From contig CANLXN010000003.1 of NCBI GenBank assembly GCA_947495135.1, positions 124,001 through 188,000 of the forward strand: DNA of 64,000 bases. The letters run 5' to 3'. Numbering within the stretch: position 1 is the first letter of the stretch; every line of letters starts with the position of its first letter. Positions 17,922 through 27,310 of the stretch are shown one piece after another. This stretch comes from an uncultured Flavobacteriaceae bacterium (GTDB lineage Bacteria > Bacteroidota > Bacteroidia > Flavobacteriales > Flavobacteriaceae). The notes under the pieces were generated by a model, which ran no database searches, was not told where the DNA came from, and was given only the letters and a program-made list of their open reading frames with translations. Made by a program: the position numbers and the translations under genes.

Positions 17922-18950
17922 TTATTCCATTTCTCCGCGAATGGAAGTTTCGAAAATTGTTTTGAAGCTCGGGCCAGAAATTTCCTGTCCTAACAAATAC
18001 ATCATTTTAGAAAGTGCTGCTTCGGTGGTAATATCCTTTCCAGAAACAATTCCAGCCTTTTTTAATTCAACACTGGTCTCATATAAACCCAAAGAAACTG
18101 AACCTCCAGCACATTGGGTTACATTAACAACAGGAATGCCTCTTTTAATAACTGCCTTCAAGCTATCAACGAACCAAGACTCGGTAGTAACGTTACCACT
18201 TCCATAAGTTTCTAATACCAGTCCTTTTAAATTGGGGAATGAAAACAAATGCTCAACAACCGCTGCACTCATGCCGGGGAACATTTTGACCAACATAATT
18301 TCAGATTCCAGATTTTTATGAACTTTCAATTTTTTTCTTCTATTTGGCACTAACAGATCGTCTACATTCACGGTTAAATGAACTCCACTTTCTACCAATT
18401 CGGGATAATTTAAAGACGCGAAAGCTTCGAAATGCTCAGCATTTATCTTGGTAGTTCTGTTGGCTCGATATAGTTTGTACTCAAAATAAAGACCCACTTC
18501 TGCAATTTGCGGTCTTCCTTTATCCTGTAATGCTGCAATTTGAATAGACGTAATGAGGTTTTCCTTAGCATCTGTCCTCAAATCACCAATAGGCAATTGT
18601 GATCCAGTAAAAATAACTGGCTTGGCAAGGTTCTCGAGCATAAAACTAATGGCTGAAGCTGTATAAGACATGGTATCGCTTCCATGTAGTACCACAAAGC
18701 CATCAAAAGTTTCATAATTTTCTTCAATAATAGTGGCCAGATTCACCCAATAAGTAGGGTTCATATTAGAACTATCAATAGGCTCCTCAAAACTTTGCGT
18801 TTCAATACTGCAATCCAATAAATTTAGTTCAGGAATGTGCTTTAAAAGATCGTTAAAATTGAAATTACGCAAAGCGCCAGTCTCAAAATCTTTAATCATA
18901 CCAATAGTACCACCAGTATATATGAGGAGTATGTTCGACTTGGTTTTCAT
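17922..18950 (-). CDS. ansA: type I (cytoplasmic) L-asparaginase
   Basis: Hydrolyses L-asparagine to aspartate and ammonia. The 342-residue product lacks a signal peptide and has both catalytic threonine motifs: YTGGTIGM (about 11-18) and VLHGSDTMSYTASA (about 87-100). GSQLPIGDLRTDAKENL follows. No ankyrin extension is present, so it matches the bacterial type I enzyme in length. It begins 21 nt after tatD on the same strand, so the two probably form one transcript. High confidence. Confidence 0.93.
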   Translation of the reverse strand: MKTKSNILLIYTGGTIGMIKDFETGALRNFNFNDLLKHIPELNLLDCSIETQSFEEPIDSSNMNPTYWVNLATIIEENYETFDGFVVLHGSDTMSYTASAISFMLENLAKPVIFTGSQLPIGDLRTDAKENLITSIQIAALQDKGRPQIAEVGLYFEYKLYRANRTTKINAEHFEAFASLNYPELVESGVHLTVNVDDLLVPNRRKKLKVHKNLESEIMLVKMFPGMSAAVVEHLFSFPNLKGLVLETYGSGNVTTESWFVDSLKAVIKRGIPVVNVTQCAGGSVSLGLYETSVELKKAGIVSGKDITTEAALSKMMYLLGQEISGPSFKTIFETSIRGEME

Positions 18951-18971
18951 AATCGCTTTTACTTTATGTTA

Positions 18972-19736
18972 TTAAATGCCGAATACCTGTTTAGAATTTT
19001 CAGTGGTAATTCTAGCAACTTCATTTTCCGAAATTCCATAAACCTCAGCCACTTTCTTGCAAACCAAGGACAAATAACCACTTTCATTTCGTTTTCCTCT
19101 ATAAGGCACGGGCGAGAGATAAGGGGAATCGGTCTCGAGCACGATATCTGAAAGATCGATTTCATTTAAAAATTGATCAATCTTGCCATTCTTAAAGGTA
19201 ACCACTCCTCCTATTCCCAGCTTCATCTTAAAGCCAATTGCACGTTGCGCTTGCTCTAAAGTTCCCGTGAAGCAATGAAAAATTCCAAATAAATCATTTC
19301 CTTTTTCCTCTTCCAAAACCTCAAAAATCTCATCAAAAGCATCCCTACAGTGTATTACTATTGGCAAGGATAGTTTTTTAGCTAATTGAATTTGTCTTCT
19401 GAAGGCAATTTTTTGAATCTCCAAAGTAGACGTATCCCAATACAGGTCGATTCCTATCTCACCCACTGCAAAAAAGCTGCGATTCTCAAACTGCTCTTCC
19501 ACGTGCTTCAATTGGGCATCATAATCCTCTTTTACAGAAGTTGGATGTAGGCCCATCATTAAAAACACCTCATTCGGAAATGTCTTTTCCAATTGGTACA
19601 TGGCTTGAGTATAGCTGCTGTCTATTGCCGGAATAAAAAATCGAGACACACCGTTATCTCTGGCCCTCTGCACCATTTCGATCCGATCTTCATCGAACGC
19701 TTCGCTATATAAATGAGTATGAGTATCTGTAAGCAT
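18972..19736 (-). CDS. tatD: TatD-family metal-dependent hydrolase/DNase
   Basis: A 254-residue TIM-barrel amidohydrolase-type enzyme. Metal ligands are recognisable in DTHTHLY (about 3-9), GEIGIDLYWD (about 92-101), HCRDAFDE, HCFTG and ETDSPYLSP (about 202-210). TatD enzymes act as Mg-dependent 3'-5' exonucleases. The start at 19736 matches the family N-terminus, and a perfect -7 element ends only 5 nt upstream. It is divergent from the retropepsin-like gene. High confidence for the family. Confidence 0.93.
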   Translation of the reverse strand: MLTDTHTHLYSEAFDEDRIEMVQRARDNGVSRFFIPAIDSSYTQAMYQLEKTFPNEVFLMMGLHPTSVKEDYDAQLKHVEEQFENRSFFAVGEIGIDLYWDTSTLEIQKIAFRRQIQLAKKLSLPIVIHCRDAFDEIFEVLEEEKGNDLFGIFHCFTGTLEQAQRAIGFKMKLGIGGVVTFKNGKIDQFLNEIDLSDIVLETDSPYLSPVPYRGKRNESGYLSLVCKKVAEVYGISENEVARITTENSKQVFGI

Positions 19737-19741
19737 AAGCG

Positions 19742-19749
19742 CAAAGCTA
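19742..19749 (-). promoter_or_regulatory. tatD -7 element next to the start codon
   Basis: TAGCTTTG on the minus strand, 5 nt before the tatD ATG, predicts a leaderless or near-leaderless tatD-ansA mRNA. TATCTTTA at 19763-19770 on the plus strand is the probable divergent -7 for the retropepsin gene. Confidence 0.5.
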
Positions 19750-19781
19750 GCATTTTGTTCTTTATCTTTACGAAAAAAACT

Positions 19782-20216
19782 GTGTCATTACGAAACTATC
19801 TCACCGGAGAAAATTTCAGAAGAATCCCTCTGAAAAAACTTAAAACCGGGCATTACAAACTTTCAGTAAAAATCAATAACACACGTGGAAATTTCATCCT
19901 TGACACAGGCGCGTCTACAAGTTGTATTGGATTTGATAGTATTCAGCATTTCTCATTGCATACAGAAGAAAGTGACATTAAGGCTGCCGGGGCGGGAGCT
20001 ATAGATATGCTTACCAAAATCACCACTGGAAACTCTATCGGTATCGGTTCAGTTACTGTTGAAAATCTAGATTTCATTCTATTCGACTTAGGACATGTTA
20101 ATGCCGCCTTAGAACAAGCAGACGAAGAACCAATTCACGGGATATTAGGGGCCGATCTTCTCAAAAGGTTACGCGCGGTGATTGATTACGGAAGAAATTG
20201 CTTCTATATCAAGTAA
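19782..20216 (+). CDS. small retropepsin-like aspartic protease
   Basis: A 144-residue single-domain clan AA protein. It has the catalytic loop FILDTGASTSCIG (DTGA, about 41-53), a Gly/Ala-rich flap region and the C-terminal HGILGADLLKRLRAVIDYG typical of retroviral-type fold proteins, which work as dimers. I chose the GTG at 19782 because TATCTTTA lies 12 nt upstream. The longer reading from 19713 runs into the divergent tatD coding sequence and adds a lysine-rich stretch unlike the family. No signal peptide is seen. Its natural substrate is unknown. Confidence 0.82.
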   Translation: MSLRNYLTGENFRRIPLKKLKTGHYKLSVKINNTRGNFILDTGASTSCIGFDSIQHFSLHTEESDIKAAGAGAIDMLTKITTGNSIGIGSVTVENLDFILFDLGHVNAALEQADEEPIHGILGADLLKRLRAVIDYGRNCFYIK

Positions 20217-20269
20217 ATGTAACTGCTTTAAGATATTTTATTTATCTTTATCTACTCCTCGACGAATCT

Positions 20270-22297
20270 ATGCTTAAAACAAACTTAACACTATCCTCAG
20301 TAGTTTCCCTGCTACTTTTAACCCTTTCTGCCTCTGCACAGAAAGAGATCTCTTACTCCGAAATTTTAGCAAATTCTACCGTTCCATTAGAGCGATTCGA
20401 AGCACTGGACTCCCTTATAAGCACAAATAGAAGAAAGAATTTAGACAATTTTATTGACTACAGCCTCCAGTACATTGCACTGGCGAAGGAATTAGACAGT
20501 ATCGAAGCTGCGGCCAGAAAAGTGATTAACATTAGCTATAGCCTAACCGCTATCAAGAACGAACCCAAAGAAGTGGTACGGCTTATCGATGGAATATTAG
20601 CTAGAAAATATAAAATGAAGGATAGTTTTCTTATAGGTAGCCTGTACCTTAAAAGAGGCGCTGCCAACGCTCGCCTAGACCTTCCTCAAGCGATAATAGA
20701 TTATGAAAATGCCATCGATAACTACACTTCTAAAGATTCGGTTTACGTAGCGGATGCCTACCTCTTTAGCGGACAAACGTATTCGAACATGGGCAAGTTT
20801 GTGCCCGCAGGAGAAAACTATAAAAAGGCATATGAGTATTTTGAAGCACTGGAGGATTATGAGTATATGAATTATGCTCGTCAAGGAATCACAGCCATGT
20901 TTAGTATGAACGGCTTTTACGACAAGGCCAAAGAGGAGCGCGATTTTAATATCAAAAAAATTAAGCAACTTGGACTAGAACATCATCTACCTACAACATA
21001 CTACAACCAGGCATTGGATTACAAGAAGATGGGGAAGCCTGATTTATATCTGGAAAACCTAAAAAAAGCAGACAGTGTTATTAACGAATTACCTCCAGAA
21101 AGGATTAATCCTCGAAGTAAGATTTATGTCTATTCAAAATTGTCTGCCTATTTTTCTGAAAACAACAATTTAAAAGAGTCCAACAAGTACCTCTCCTTGT
21201 TGAAGGATAATTTTAAACTCGGATCCGATGATCTTGTAAATAAAGTACACCACAACGATGCAATGGCCCACTACTATTTAGCAAACAAAGATTATAGAAA
21301 CTCGCTCGAATATGCTGAAAGAAAATTGGCCAATGCCAGAGTACTGGGATACGAAGAAGATATACTAGACTCTTACGAATTACTTGCCAAAGTGTATTCA
21401 GCCAGCGGCAACTATAAAAAGGGACTTGAAAACATGGATCGGTTTTCTGCGTTAAAAGATTCCATTTACAACAAGACAACTGCCAATACACTCGCCTACT
21501 ATCAAACCCTCTACGAAACAGAGAAGAAAGAAAATGAACTTATTGAAAAGAGTACAAGTATTCAACTCTTGGAAAAGGACAACGAATCTGCTAAAAAACG
21601 ACTTATTAATATGAGTATTATTCTCATTAGCGTTTTTGGCATGATTATTCTATTTCGAAACAGGATGCGCATCAAAGGCAAAAAGGTACTTCAGGAAAAA
21701 TTTAGTCAGGAATTACTCGTTTCTCAAGAAGAGGAACGGAAGCGAATTTCGAAAGACCTTCATGATGGCTTAGGTCAGCGTTTGTTGCTTATAAAGAATA
21801 AGGTGCATAGATCGCAAGATGATGAAACAAAAAAATTAGTGGAAACGGCCATCGACGAAGTTCGAGCAATTTCTAGAAACCTGCATCCTTTTCAGTTACA
21901 AGAACTTGGAATCACAAAAGCGATCGAATACACGCTTAATCAAATAGATGAAAATACGACGCTCTTTATTTCTTCTGAAATAGATAATATCGATAACCTT
22001 TTCAGTAAAAAACAAGAAGTCAATATTTATAGAATTGTACAAGAATGTCTCAACAACATTATAAAGCATGCCAAAGCTGAAGCAGGGAAGGTAGTTGTGA
22101 AGAGAGAACACAATGTGGTAACTGTATCCATTAGAGACAATGGTGTAGGCTTTAACTTTACCGAAAAATATGATAACATACGATCCCTTGGATTAAAAAC
22201 TTTACTCGAGAGAACAAAATTCTTAAACGGGCAAATGAAGATCCAATCGAAAAAAAATAATGGAACCTTACTCGAATTTCAATTTCCCGTAGCGTGA
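20270..22297 (+). CDS. TPR-containing sensor histidine kinase (NarL/LytS-type, HisKA_3)
   Basis: A 675-residue membrane histidine kinase. It has a signal peptide (about 1-24, ending SASAQ), a long periplasmic domain of helical repeats resembling TPRs (about 25-430), a TM helix (about 445-463), then HisKA_3 with the phospho-His in SKDLHDGLGQR (about 500). The HATPase_c domain has the N-box VQECLNNIIKHA and G-box DNGVGF. I chose the ATG at 20270 because it starts the signal peptide and TATCTTTA lies at 20243-20250. The stop overlaps the response-regulator start by four bases. The signal is unknown. Confidence 0.92.
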   Translation: MLKTNLTLSSVVSLLLLTLSASAQKEISYSEILANSTVPLERFEALDSLISTNRRKNLDNFIDYSLQYIALAKELDSIEAAARKVINISYSLTAIKNEPKEVVRLIDGILARKYKMKDSFLIGSLYLKRGAANARLDLPQAIIDYENAIDNYTSKDSVYVADAYLFSGQTYSNMGKFVPAGENYKKAYEYFEALEDYEYMNYARQGITAMFSMNGFYDKAKEERDFNIKKIKQLGLEHHLPTTYYNQALDYKKMGKPDLYLENLKKADSVINELPPERINPRSKIYVYSKLSAYFSENNNLKESNKYLSLLKDNFKLGSDDLVNKVHHNDAMAHYYLANKDYRNSLEYAERKLANARVLGYEEDILDSYELLAKVYSASGNYKKGLENMDRFSALKDSIYNKTTANTLAYYQTLYETEKKENELIEKSTSIQLLEKDNESAKKRLINMSIILISVFGMIILFRNRMRIKGKKVLQEKFSQELLVSQEEERKRISKDLHDGLGQRLLLIKNKVHRSQDDETKKLVETAIDEVRAISRNLHPFQLQELGITKAIEYTLNQIDENTTLFISSEIDNIDNLFSKKQEVNIYRIVQECLNNIIKHAKAEAGKVVVKREHNVVTVSIRDNGVGFNFTEKYDNIRSLGLKTLLERTKFLNGQMKIQSKKNNGTLLEFQFPVA

Positions 22298-22926
22298 TAA
22301 ATAAATCAATAATAATAGCAGACGATCACCCCCTTTTACTAAAGGGGCTTAGCGATTTTATCATCGAAAAAGGCTACAACCTTATTGGTGGCGGCAATGA
22401 TGGTAGAGAAGCTTTTAACCTCATTAATAAATTGAAGCCAGATATTGCTATCCTCGATATCCAAATGCCGTTTATGTCTGGTATTGAAATCGCAAAAAAA
22501 TGTAACAGCAATGGCATCAAAACCAAAATTGTACTAATTACTTTCCACAAGGAAAAAGAGCTGTATGCTCAAGCAAAGGATTTGAACATTTTCGGTTATA
22601 TCTTAAAGGAATTTGCCTTAGAAGAAATTGAAAACTGTATTCAAACAGTTTCGCAAGGAAATCCCTATTTCAGTCCAAAAATCAAAGAACTTTTGGCCGA
22701 GAACATGATCGACGACGGCACCTTGAACGTACTTACTCCATCAGAAAAAAAGATCTTAAAGCTTATTGCAAAAGATAAGACCAATAAAGAGATCGCGTCA
22801 CAGTTATTTATCTCTTATCGAACTGTTGAGAAACATCGAAGTAATATTATTGTAAAATTAAAGTTGGAACCTAAAACCAATAGCCTTCTTATTTGGGCAA
22901 AAGAGCACCACGATAAATTACAATAA
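22294..22926 (+). CDS. LuxR/NarL-family response regulator
   Basis: A 210-residue response regulator. The receiver domain has the acidic pair ADDHP and phospho-acceptor Asp55 in IAILDIQMP. The LuxR-type HTH (about 146-200) has LTPSEKKILKLIAKDKTNKE and the recognition-helix region SYRTVEKHRSNI. Translation begins at a GTG inside the GTGA overlap with the kinase stop, so the two are coupled as a dedicated pair. A bidirectional terminator follows. Target genes are not apparent. Confidence 0.94.
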   Translation: MINKSIIIADDHPLLLKGLSDFIIEKGYNLIGGGNDGREAFNLINKLKPDIAILDIQMPFMSGIEIAKKCNSNGIKTKIVLITFHKEKELYAQAKDLNIFGYILKEFALEEIENCIQTVSQGNPYFSPKIKELLAENMIDDGTLNVLTPSEKKILKLIAKDKTNKEIASQLFISYRTVEKHRSNIIVKLKLEPKTNSLLIWAKEHHDKLQ

Positions 22927-23140
22927 GTCTCTACTCAAATTTACGTGTTTGCACGTATTTACTTTCTGCTTTTAATTACACATCTTTACACCATGAGAAA
23001 AGCGTAAAAACTGTATTCGGAAAATATCACAAGACGAATTACACCAGCTGTACTTTCGGATTTTCCAAGCTAAAAAAGCAGTATACTTTGATTCATATTT
23101 TTAAGTTAATTTATTTGCAGCAACTAACTAGATTAAATTT

Positions 23141-23167
23141 AAAACCCGACAGCAATGTCGGGTTTTT
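23141..23167. terminator. bidirectional terminator between the response regulator and odhB
   Basis: AAACCCGACA / TGTCGGGTTT with loop GCAA and T-runs on both strands, between convergent genes. The rest of 22927-23193 shows nothing recognisable. Confidence 0.85.
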
Positions 23168-23193
23168 GACTTTATATATGTATGTTCTATAAA

Positions 23194-24408
23194 CTATAGT
23201 TCTAAAGCTCTTTTTACGTCATTATTCATTAGTAAGTCGGTCGGACTTTCAAGTGCTTCCTTTACAGCCACTAAGAATCCTACAGACTCTCGGCCATCGA
23301 TAATACGGTGATCATAACTCAAAGCAACAAACATAATAGGCGCAACTACTATTCCTCCGTCCTTAACTATTGGACGTTCCACAATATTATGCATCCCAAG
23401 AATACCAGATTGCGGTGGATTAATAATTGGTGTAGACAACATACTTCCAAAAACTCCTCCATTAGAAATGGTAAAAGTACCGCCCGTCATTTCATCAACC
23501 GTAATCTTTCCATCTCTTGCTCTTATTGCCAAACGCTTTACTTCACTTTCAACACCTCTAAAGGTTAAATTCTCAGCATTGCGAATTACTGGAACCATTA
23601 AACCTTTTGGTCCTGAAACTGCGATTGAAATATCCTTAAAATCATGTTTTATTTGATAATCTCCATCGATCATAGAGTTTACATCTGGATACAGTTCCAA
23701 TGCTCTAACAACCGCAAGAGTAAAGAATGACATAAAGCCAAGACTAACACCGTGCTTCGCCTTAAATTCCTCCTTGTATTGAGCTCTAAGCTCAAATATT
23801 GGTCCCATGTCTACTTCATTAAAAGTAGTTAACATTGCCGTTTCGTTCTTAGCGGCCACTAAACGTTCTGCTACTTTACGGCGCAGCATTGAAAGCTTCT
23901 TGCGCTCTGTTCCGCGCGAACCGTTCCCTGGAGTACCCATGGAAGGTGTAGCTTTTTGAGCATCATCTTTTGTAATTCTACCGTCTCGACCTGTTCCAGA
24001 AACGCTCTTTGGGTCAATCCCTTTTTCATCCAACAACTTCTTAGCGGCTGGAGACGGAGTTCCTGTGGCATACGAATCCTTTGCTGGCGACTTCTCTTCT
24101 TTAGCAGGTTTTTTCTCTTCTGCTGGAGTAGATTTCTCAGCTGGAGCATCACTTGCAGCACCTTCTGGCTTGGCAGCGTCTGTATCTATCAAGCACACTA
24201 CCGCACCTACTTCAACAGCATCACCTTCTTCGGCTTTCAAGGTGATAATACCACTTGCTTCGGCCGGAAGTTCAAGAGTTGCTTTATCGCTATCAACTTC
24301 AGCAATAGCCTGATCTTTTTCAACATAGTCGCCATCTTCAACTAGCCACTGTGCTATTTCTACTTCTGTAATGGATTCTCCCGGAGAGGGAACTTTCATT
24401 TCTAACAT
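23194..24408 (-). CDS. odhB: 2-oxoglutarate dehydrogenase E2 (dihydrolipoyllysine succinyltransferase)
   Basis: Transfers the succinyl group from E1 to CoA in the TCA cycle. The 404-residue product has an N-terminal lipoyl domain with the lipoylated Lys42 in EVDSDKATLELPAE. A Pro/Ala/Lys-rich linker (about 80-115) and the peripheral-subunit-binding domain (about 116-153) follow. The catalytic domain ends with LSYDHRIIDGRESVGF, carrying the His-Asp active site. It lies directly downstream of the E1 gene on the same strand. High confidence. Confidence 0.96.
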   Translation of the reverse strand: MLEMKVPSPGESITEVEIAQWLVEDGDYVEKDQAIAEVDSDKATLELPAEASGIITLKAEEGDAVEVGAVVCLIDTDAAKPEGAASDAPAEKSTPAEEKKPAKEEKSPAKDSYATGTPSPAAKKLLDEKGIDPKSVSGTGRDGRITKDDAQKATPSMGTPGNGSRGTERKKLSMLRRKVAERLVAAKNETAMLTTFNEVDMGPIFELRAQYKEEFKAKHGVSLGFMSFFTLAVVRALELYPDVNSMIDGDYQIKHDFKDISIAVSGPKGLMVPVIRNAENLTFRGVESEVKRLAIRARDGKITVDEMTGGTFTISNGGVFGSMLSTPIINPPQSGILGMHNIVERPIVKDGGIVVAPIMFVALSYDHRIIDGRESVGFLVAVKEALESPTDLLMNNDVKRALEL

Positions 24409-24454
24409 AATATTTCTATTATTTTCCGCATAACGGAAACCTTACTATTTTTTA

Positions 24455-27199
24455 TTATTGAGGTGTATCAAACACACTATCAATTACTTCTTTGTGTCGC
24501 GCCTTAGAACGAGTACTACTTCCCGCCGCAGGCGAACTATAAACTCTTCTAGAAGCCACTCTTAGTTTCACTTGGTCAAAATTCATAAGCATAAATCCCC
24601 ATGCGCCCATATTTCTTGGCTCTTCTTGCGCCCAGACATAGTCTTTTACATTAGGATACAGTGCTATCAAGTCTTCCAATTGTTTCTGAGGAAGTGGAAA
24701 TAACTGTTCTATCCTAACAAGCGCAACATCGTTTCTTTTTTCTGCCTCTCTTCGTTCTAACAAATCATAATAGAACTTCCCAGTACAAAAAACCAACGAA
24801 GTGACTTTTTTCTTATCTACCTGCGCATCGTCTATTACTTCTTGGAACTTTCCAGTTGCCAACTCCTCTTTCGTAGAGACTACCAATGGATGACGCAATA
24901 AACTCTTGGGTGTAAAAACTACCAAAGGTTTTCTGAAATTCCATTTCATCTGTCTTCTTAGCAAATGATAGAAATTGGCAGGTGTAGTTACATCTGCCAT
25001 AATCATATTGTCTCTTGAACAAAGCTGTAGGTAACGTTCCATACGTGCACTTGAATGTTCTGAACCCTGTCCCTCGTAACCGTGAGGCAGCAGCATTACT
25101 AAACCATTTTGAGTTTTCCACTTAGACTCGGCCGCAGAAATATACTGATCTAGCATAATTTGAGCTCCGTTAGAGAAATCCCCGAATTGAGCTTCCCAAA
25201 TAGTCAACGTTTTTGGCGCAGCCATAGCGTAACCATAATCAAAACCTACAACTCCATACTCACTTAAAAGCGAATTATAGATGTACATTTTACCTTCAAC
25301 TCCAAGGTTATTATGCAGGTTTACCTCCTCCGCATCATCTTCGGTTTTTATAACTGCATGGCGGTGAGAAAAAGTTCCTCGTTCCACATCTTGCCCAGAC
25401 ATTCGAACATTAAACCCTTCTTCCATAAGCGTAGCATATGCAAGCAACTCACCCATAGCCCAATCCAGTTGATTGGTTTCTGTGTAACGTTTATTCCTAT
25501 CGTCTATGATACGTTGTATTTTCCTAATAAATTTTTTATCTGCTGGAAGTTTTGTAATCCCTTCGGCCAAAACCCCTAATTTCTTCAAAGGAAAAGTGGT
25601 ATCGACTTCAGCAAGGATATCCTCTAGATTTCCTAATTCATAGTCTTTCCAATCATCTGCCAAAATCTCGGTAATGACGGTTTTATCTTTCTTTCTGGAG
25701 GCTTCTAAATTTTCCTCCAAACCTGCTTTGTAATCAGATTCTAATTGCTTTACGTATCCATCATCTATTACACCTTCAGATTTAAGGCGACTAACGTAAA
25801 TATCGCGCGGATTCTGATGCTTGGAAATAGCCTTATATAATTTCGGTTGGGTAAATCTAGGTTCATCACCTTCATTATGCCCGTACTTTCTGTATCCTAA
25901 AATATCAATAAAGACATCTCGACCAAACTTCATTCTGAATTCTAGAGCAAAACTAAATGCATGACAAACTGCTTCAACATCGTCCGCATTTACATGTAAT
26001 ACAGGCGATAAGGTTACCTTTCCAACATCGGTACAATAGGTAGAAGACCTAGCGTCCAAATAATTAGTAGTGAAACCAACCTGATTATTAGCGACGATAT
26101 GAATGGTTCCTCCAGTTCGGTATCCTTCAAGTTGAGCCATTTGCACTACCTCATATACTACACCTTGTCCAGCAACCGCAGCATCACCATGAATAAGAAT
26201 TGGAAGAATTGCCTTTTCATTTCCACCCAATTTATTATCTAATTTAGCCCTTGCAATCCCCTCTACTACTGCGTTTACAGTTTCAAGATGCGAAGGGTTT
26301 GGAGCCAAATCCATGCGTACTTTCTTTCCACCATCGGTTTCAAGGAAGCTCGTCCAACCCATATGGTATTTAACATCACCATCGAATAATTCGGCTTCAT
26401 CGTATTCTTTACTGTCAAATTCACTAAAAATAGCCTCCGGAGATTTTCCAAAGATATTTGCCAGTACATTTAAACGGCCTCTATGTGCCATTCCCACTAC
26501 AAATTGTTCGATACCTATCTCCGAACCTTTTTCCATTAAAGTGTCGAGTCCAGGAATTAAAGCATCAAGTCCTTCAATAGAAAAACGCTTTTGTCCTACG
26601 TACTTTGAGTGCAGAAACGTCTCGAACGACAGTGCCTGGTTTAACTTTTTTAATATATGTTTTTTCTCTTCTGAAGAGTATTTCGGGTGATTATCGTTAT
26701 TGTTTAACCAATTCTGAATCCATTTAATTTCGTCAGGATTTCGGATATACATGTACTCGATACCAATGGCATCACAGTAAATGGCTTCCAAATGATTCAC
26801 AATTCCTCTTAAGGTAGTTTTTCCAAGGCCTAAAACTGATCCAGCCTCAAATTGAGAATCCATGTCAGATTGATTCAATCCGAAATTTTCTAAAGCAAGT
26901 GTAGGGGTATATTGTCGACGATCGCGAACTGGGTTGGTCTTGGTAAATAAATGACCACGAGTTCGATATCCATCAATTAAATTAATGACCTGAAATTCCT
27001 TTAGTACATTATCTGGAACACCATTTACACCAGGCTCTATACCAAGCGCTTCTAATGAACCACTGTCCATACCAAAATCAAAACCTTGAAAAAAGGAACG
27101 CCAACTGGGTTCTATACTATCAGGAAATTGGAGGTACTTATCGTAAAGTTCAGCGATATAAGAAGGGTGAACCGCATTGAGAAATGAAAATCTATCCAT
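24455..27199 (-). CDS. sucA: 2-oxoglutarate dehydrogenase E1 component
   Basis: Thiamine-diphosphate enzyme decarboxylating 2-oxoglutarate. I chose the ATG at 27199 (914 residues), where MDRFSFLNAVHPSYIAELYDKYL matches the E1 N-terminal E2-binding helix; the extra 22 upstream residues of the longer reading are hydrophobic and implausible. Motifs are GMAHRGRLNVLAN, HGDAAVAGQGVVYE, GYRKYGHNEGDEPRFTQP and LPHGYEGQGSEHSSAR. A -7 candidate TATTTTTG (minus strand, 27236-27243) lies 36 nt upstream. The odhB gene follows by 46 nt. High confidence. Confidence 0.96.
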   Translation of the reverse strand: MDRFSFLNAVHPSYIAELYDKYLQFPDSIEPSWRSFFQGFDFGMDSGSLEALGIEPGVNGVPDNVLKEFQVINLIDGYRTRGHLFTKTNPVRDRRQYTPTLALENFGLNQSDMDSQFEAGSVLGLGKTTLRGIVNHLEAIYCDAIGIEYMYIRNPDEIKWIQNWLNNNDNHPKYSSEEKKHILKKLNQALSFETFLHSKYVGQKRFSIEGLDALIPGLDTLMEKGSEIGIEQFVVGMAHRGRLNVLANIFGKSPEAIFSEFDSKEYDEAELFDGDVKYHMGWTSFLETDGGKKVRMDLAPNPSHLETVNAVVEGIARAKLDNKLGGNEKAILPILIHGDAAVAGQGVVYEVVQMAQLEGYRTGGTIHIVANNQVGFTTNYLDARSSTYCTDVGKVTLSPVLHVNADDVEAVCHAFSFALEFRMKFGRDVFIDILGYRKYGHNEGDEPRFTQPKLYKAISKHQNPRDIYVSRLKSEGVIDDGYVKQLESDYKAGLEENLEASRKKDKTVITEILADDWKDYELGNLEDILAEVDTTFPLKKLGVLAEGITKLPADKKFIRKIQRIIDDRNKRYTETNQLDWAMGELLAYATLMEEGFNVRMSGQDVERGTFSHRHAVIKTEDDAEEVNLHNNLGVEGKMYIYNSLLSEYGVVGFDYGYAMAAPKTLTIWEAQFGDFSNGAQIMLDQYISAAESKWKTQNGLVMLLPHGYEGQGSEHSSARMERYLQLCSRDNMIMADVTTPANFYHLLRRQMKWNFRKPLVVFTPKSLLRHPLVVSTKEELATGKFQEVIDDAQVDKKKVTSLVFCTGKFYYDLLERREAEKRNDVALVRIEQLFPLPQKQLEDLIALYPNVKDYVWAQEEPRNMGAWGFMLMNFDQVKLRVASRRVYSSPAAGSSTRSKARHKEVIDSVFDTPQ

Positions 27200-27310
27200 A
27201 ATTGGAATAAATAGGGCTACTTTAGTAAAACAACACAAAAATACAACAAATAGAATAACTACCATTTTTTAATAGCTATATTTATATCACAAAATCTTAA
27301 AACAACGATC

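Noticed and set aside
19713-19781. Upstream extension of the retropepsin-like gene to the ATG at 19713
   Set aside because: It overlaps the tatD coding start on the other strand, adds lysine-rich sequence atypical for the fold, and lies upstream of the likely -7 element.
27200-27265. N-terminal extension of sucA that looks like a signal peptide
   Set aside because: E1 of 2-oxoglutarate dehydrogenase is cytoplasmic, the family N-terminus begins at MDRFSFLNAV, and the -7 candidate lies inside the extension.
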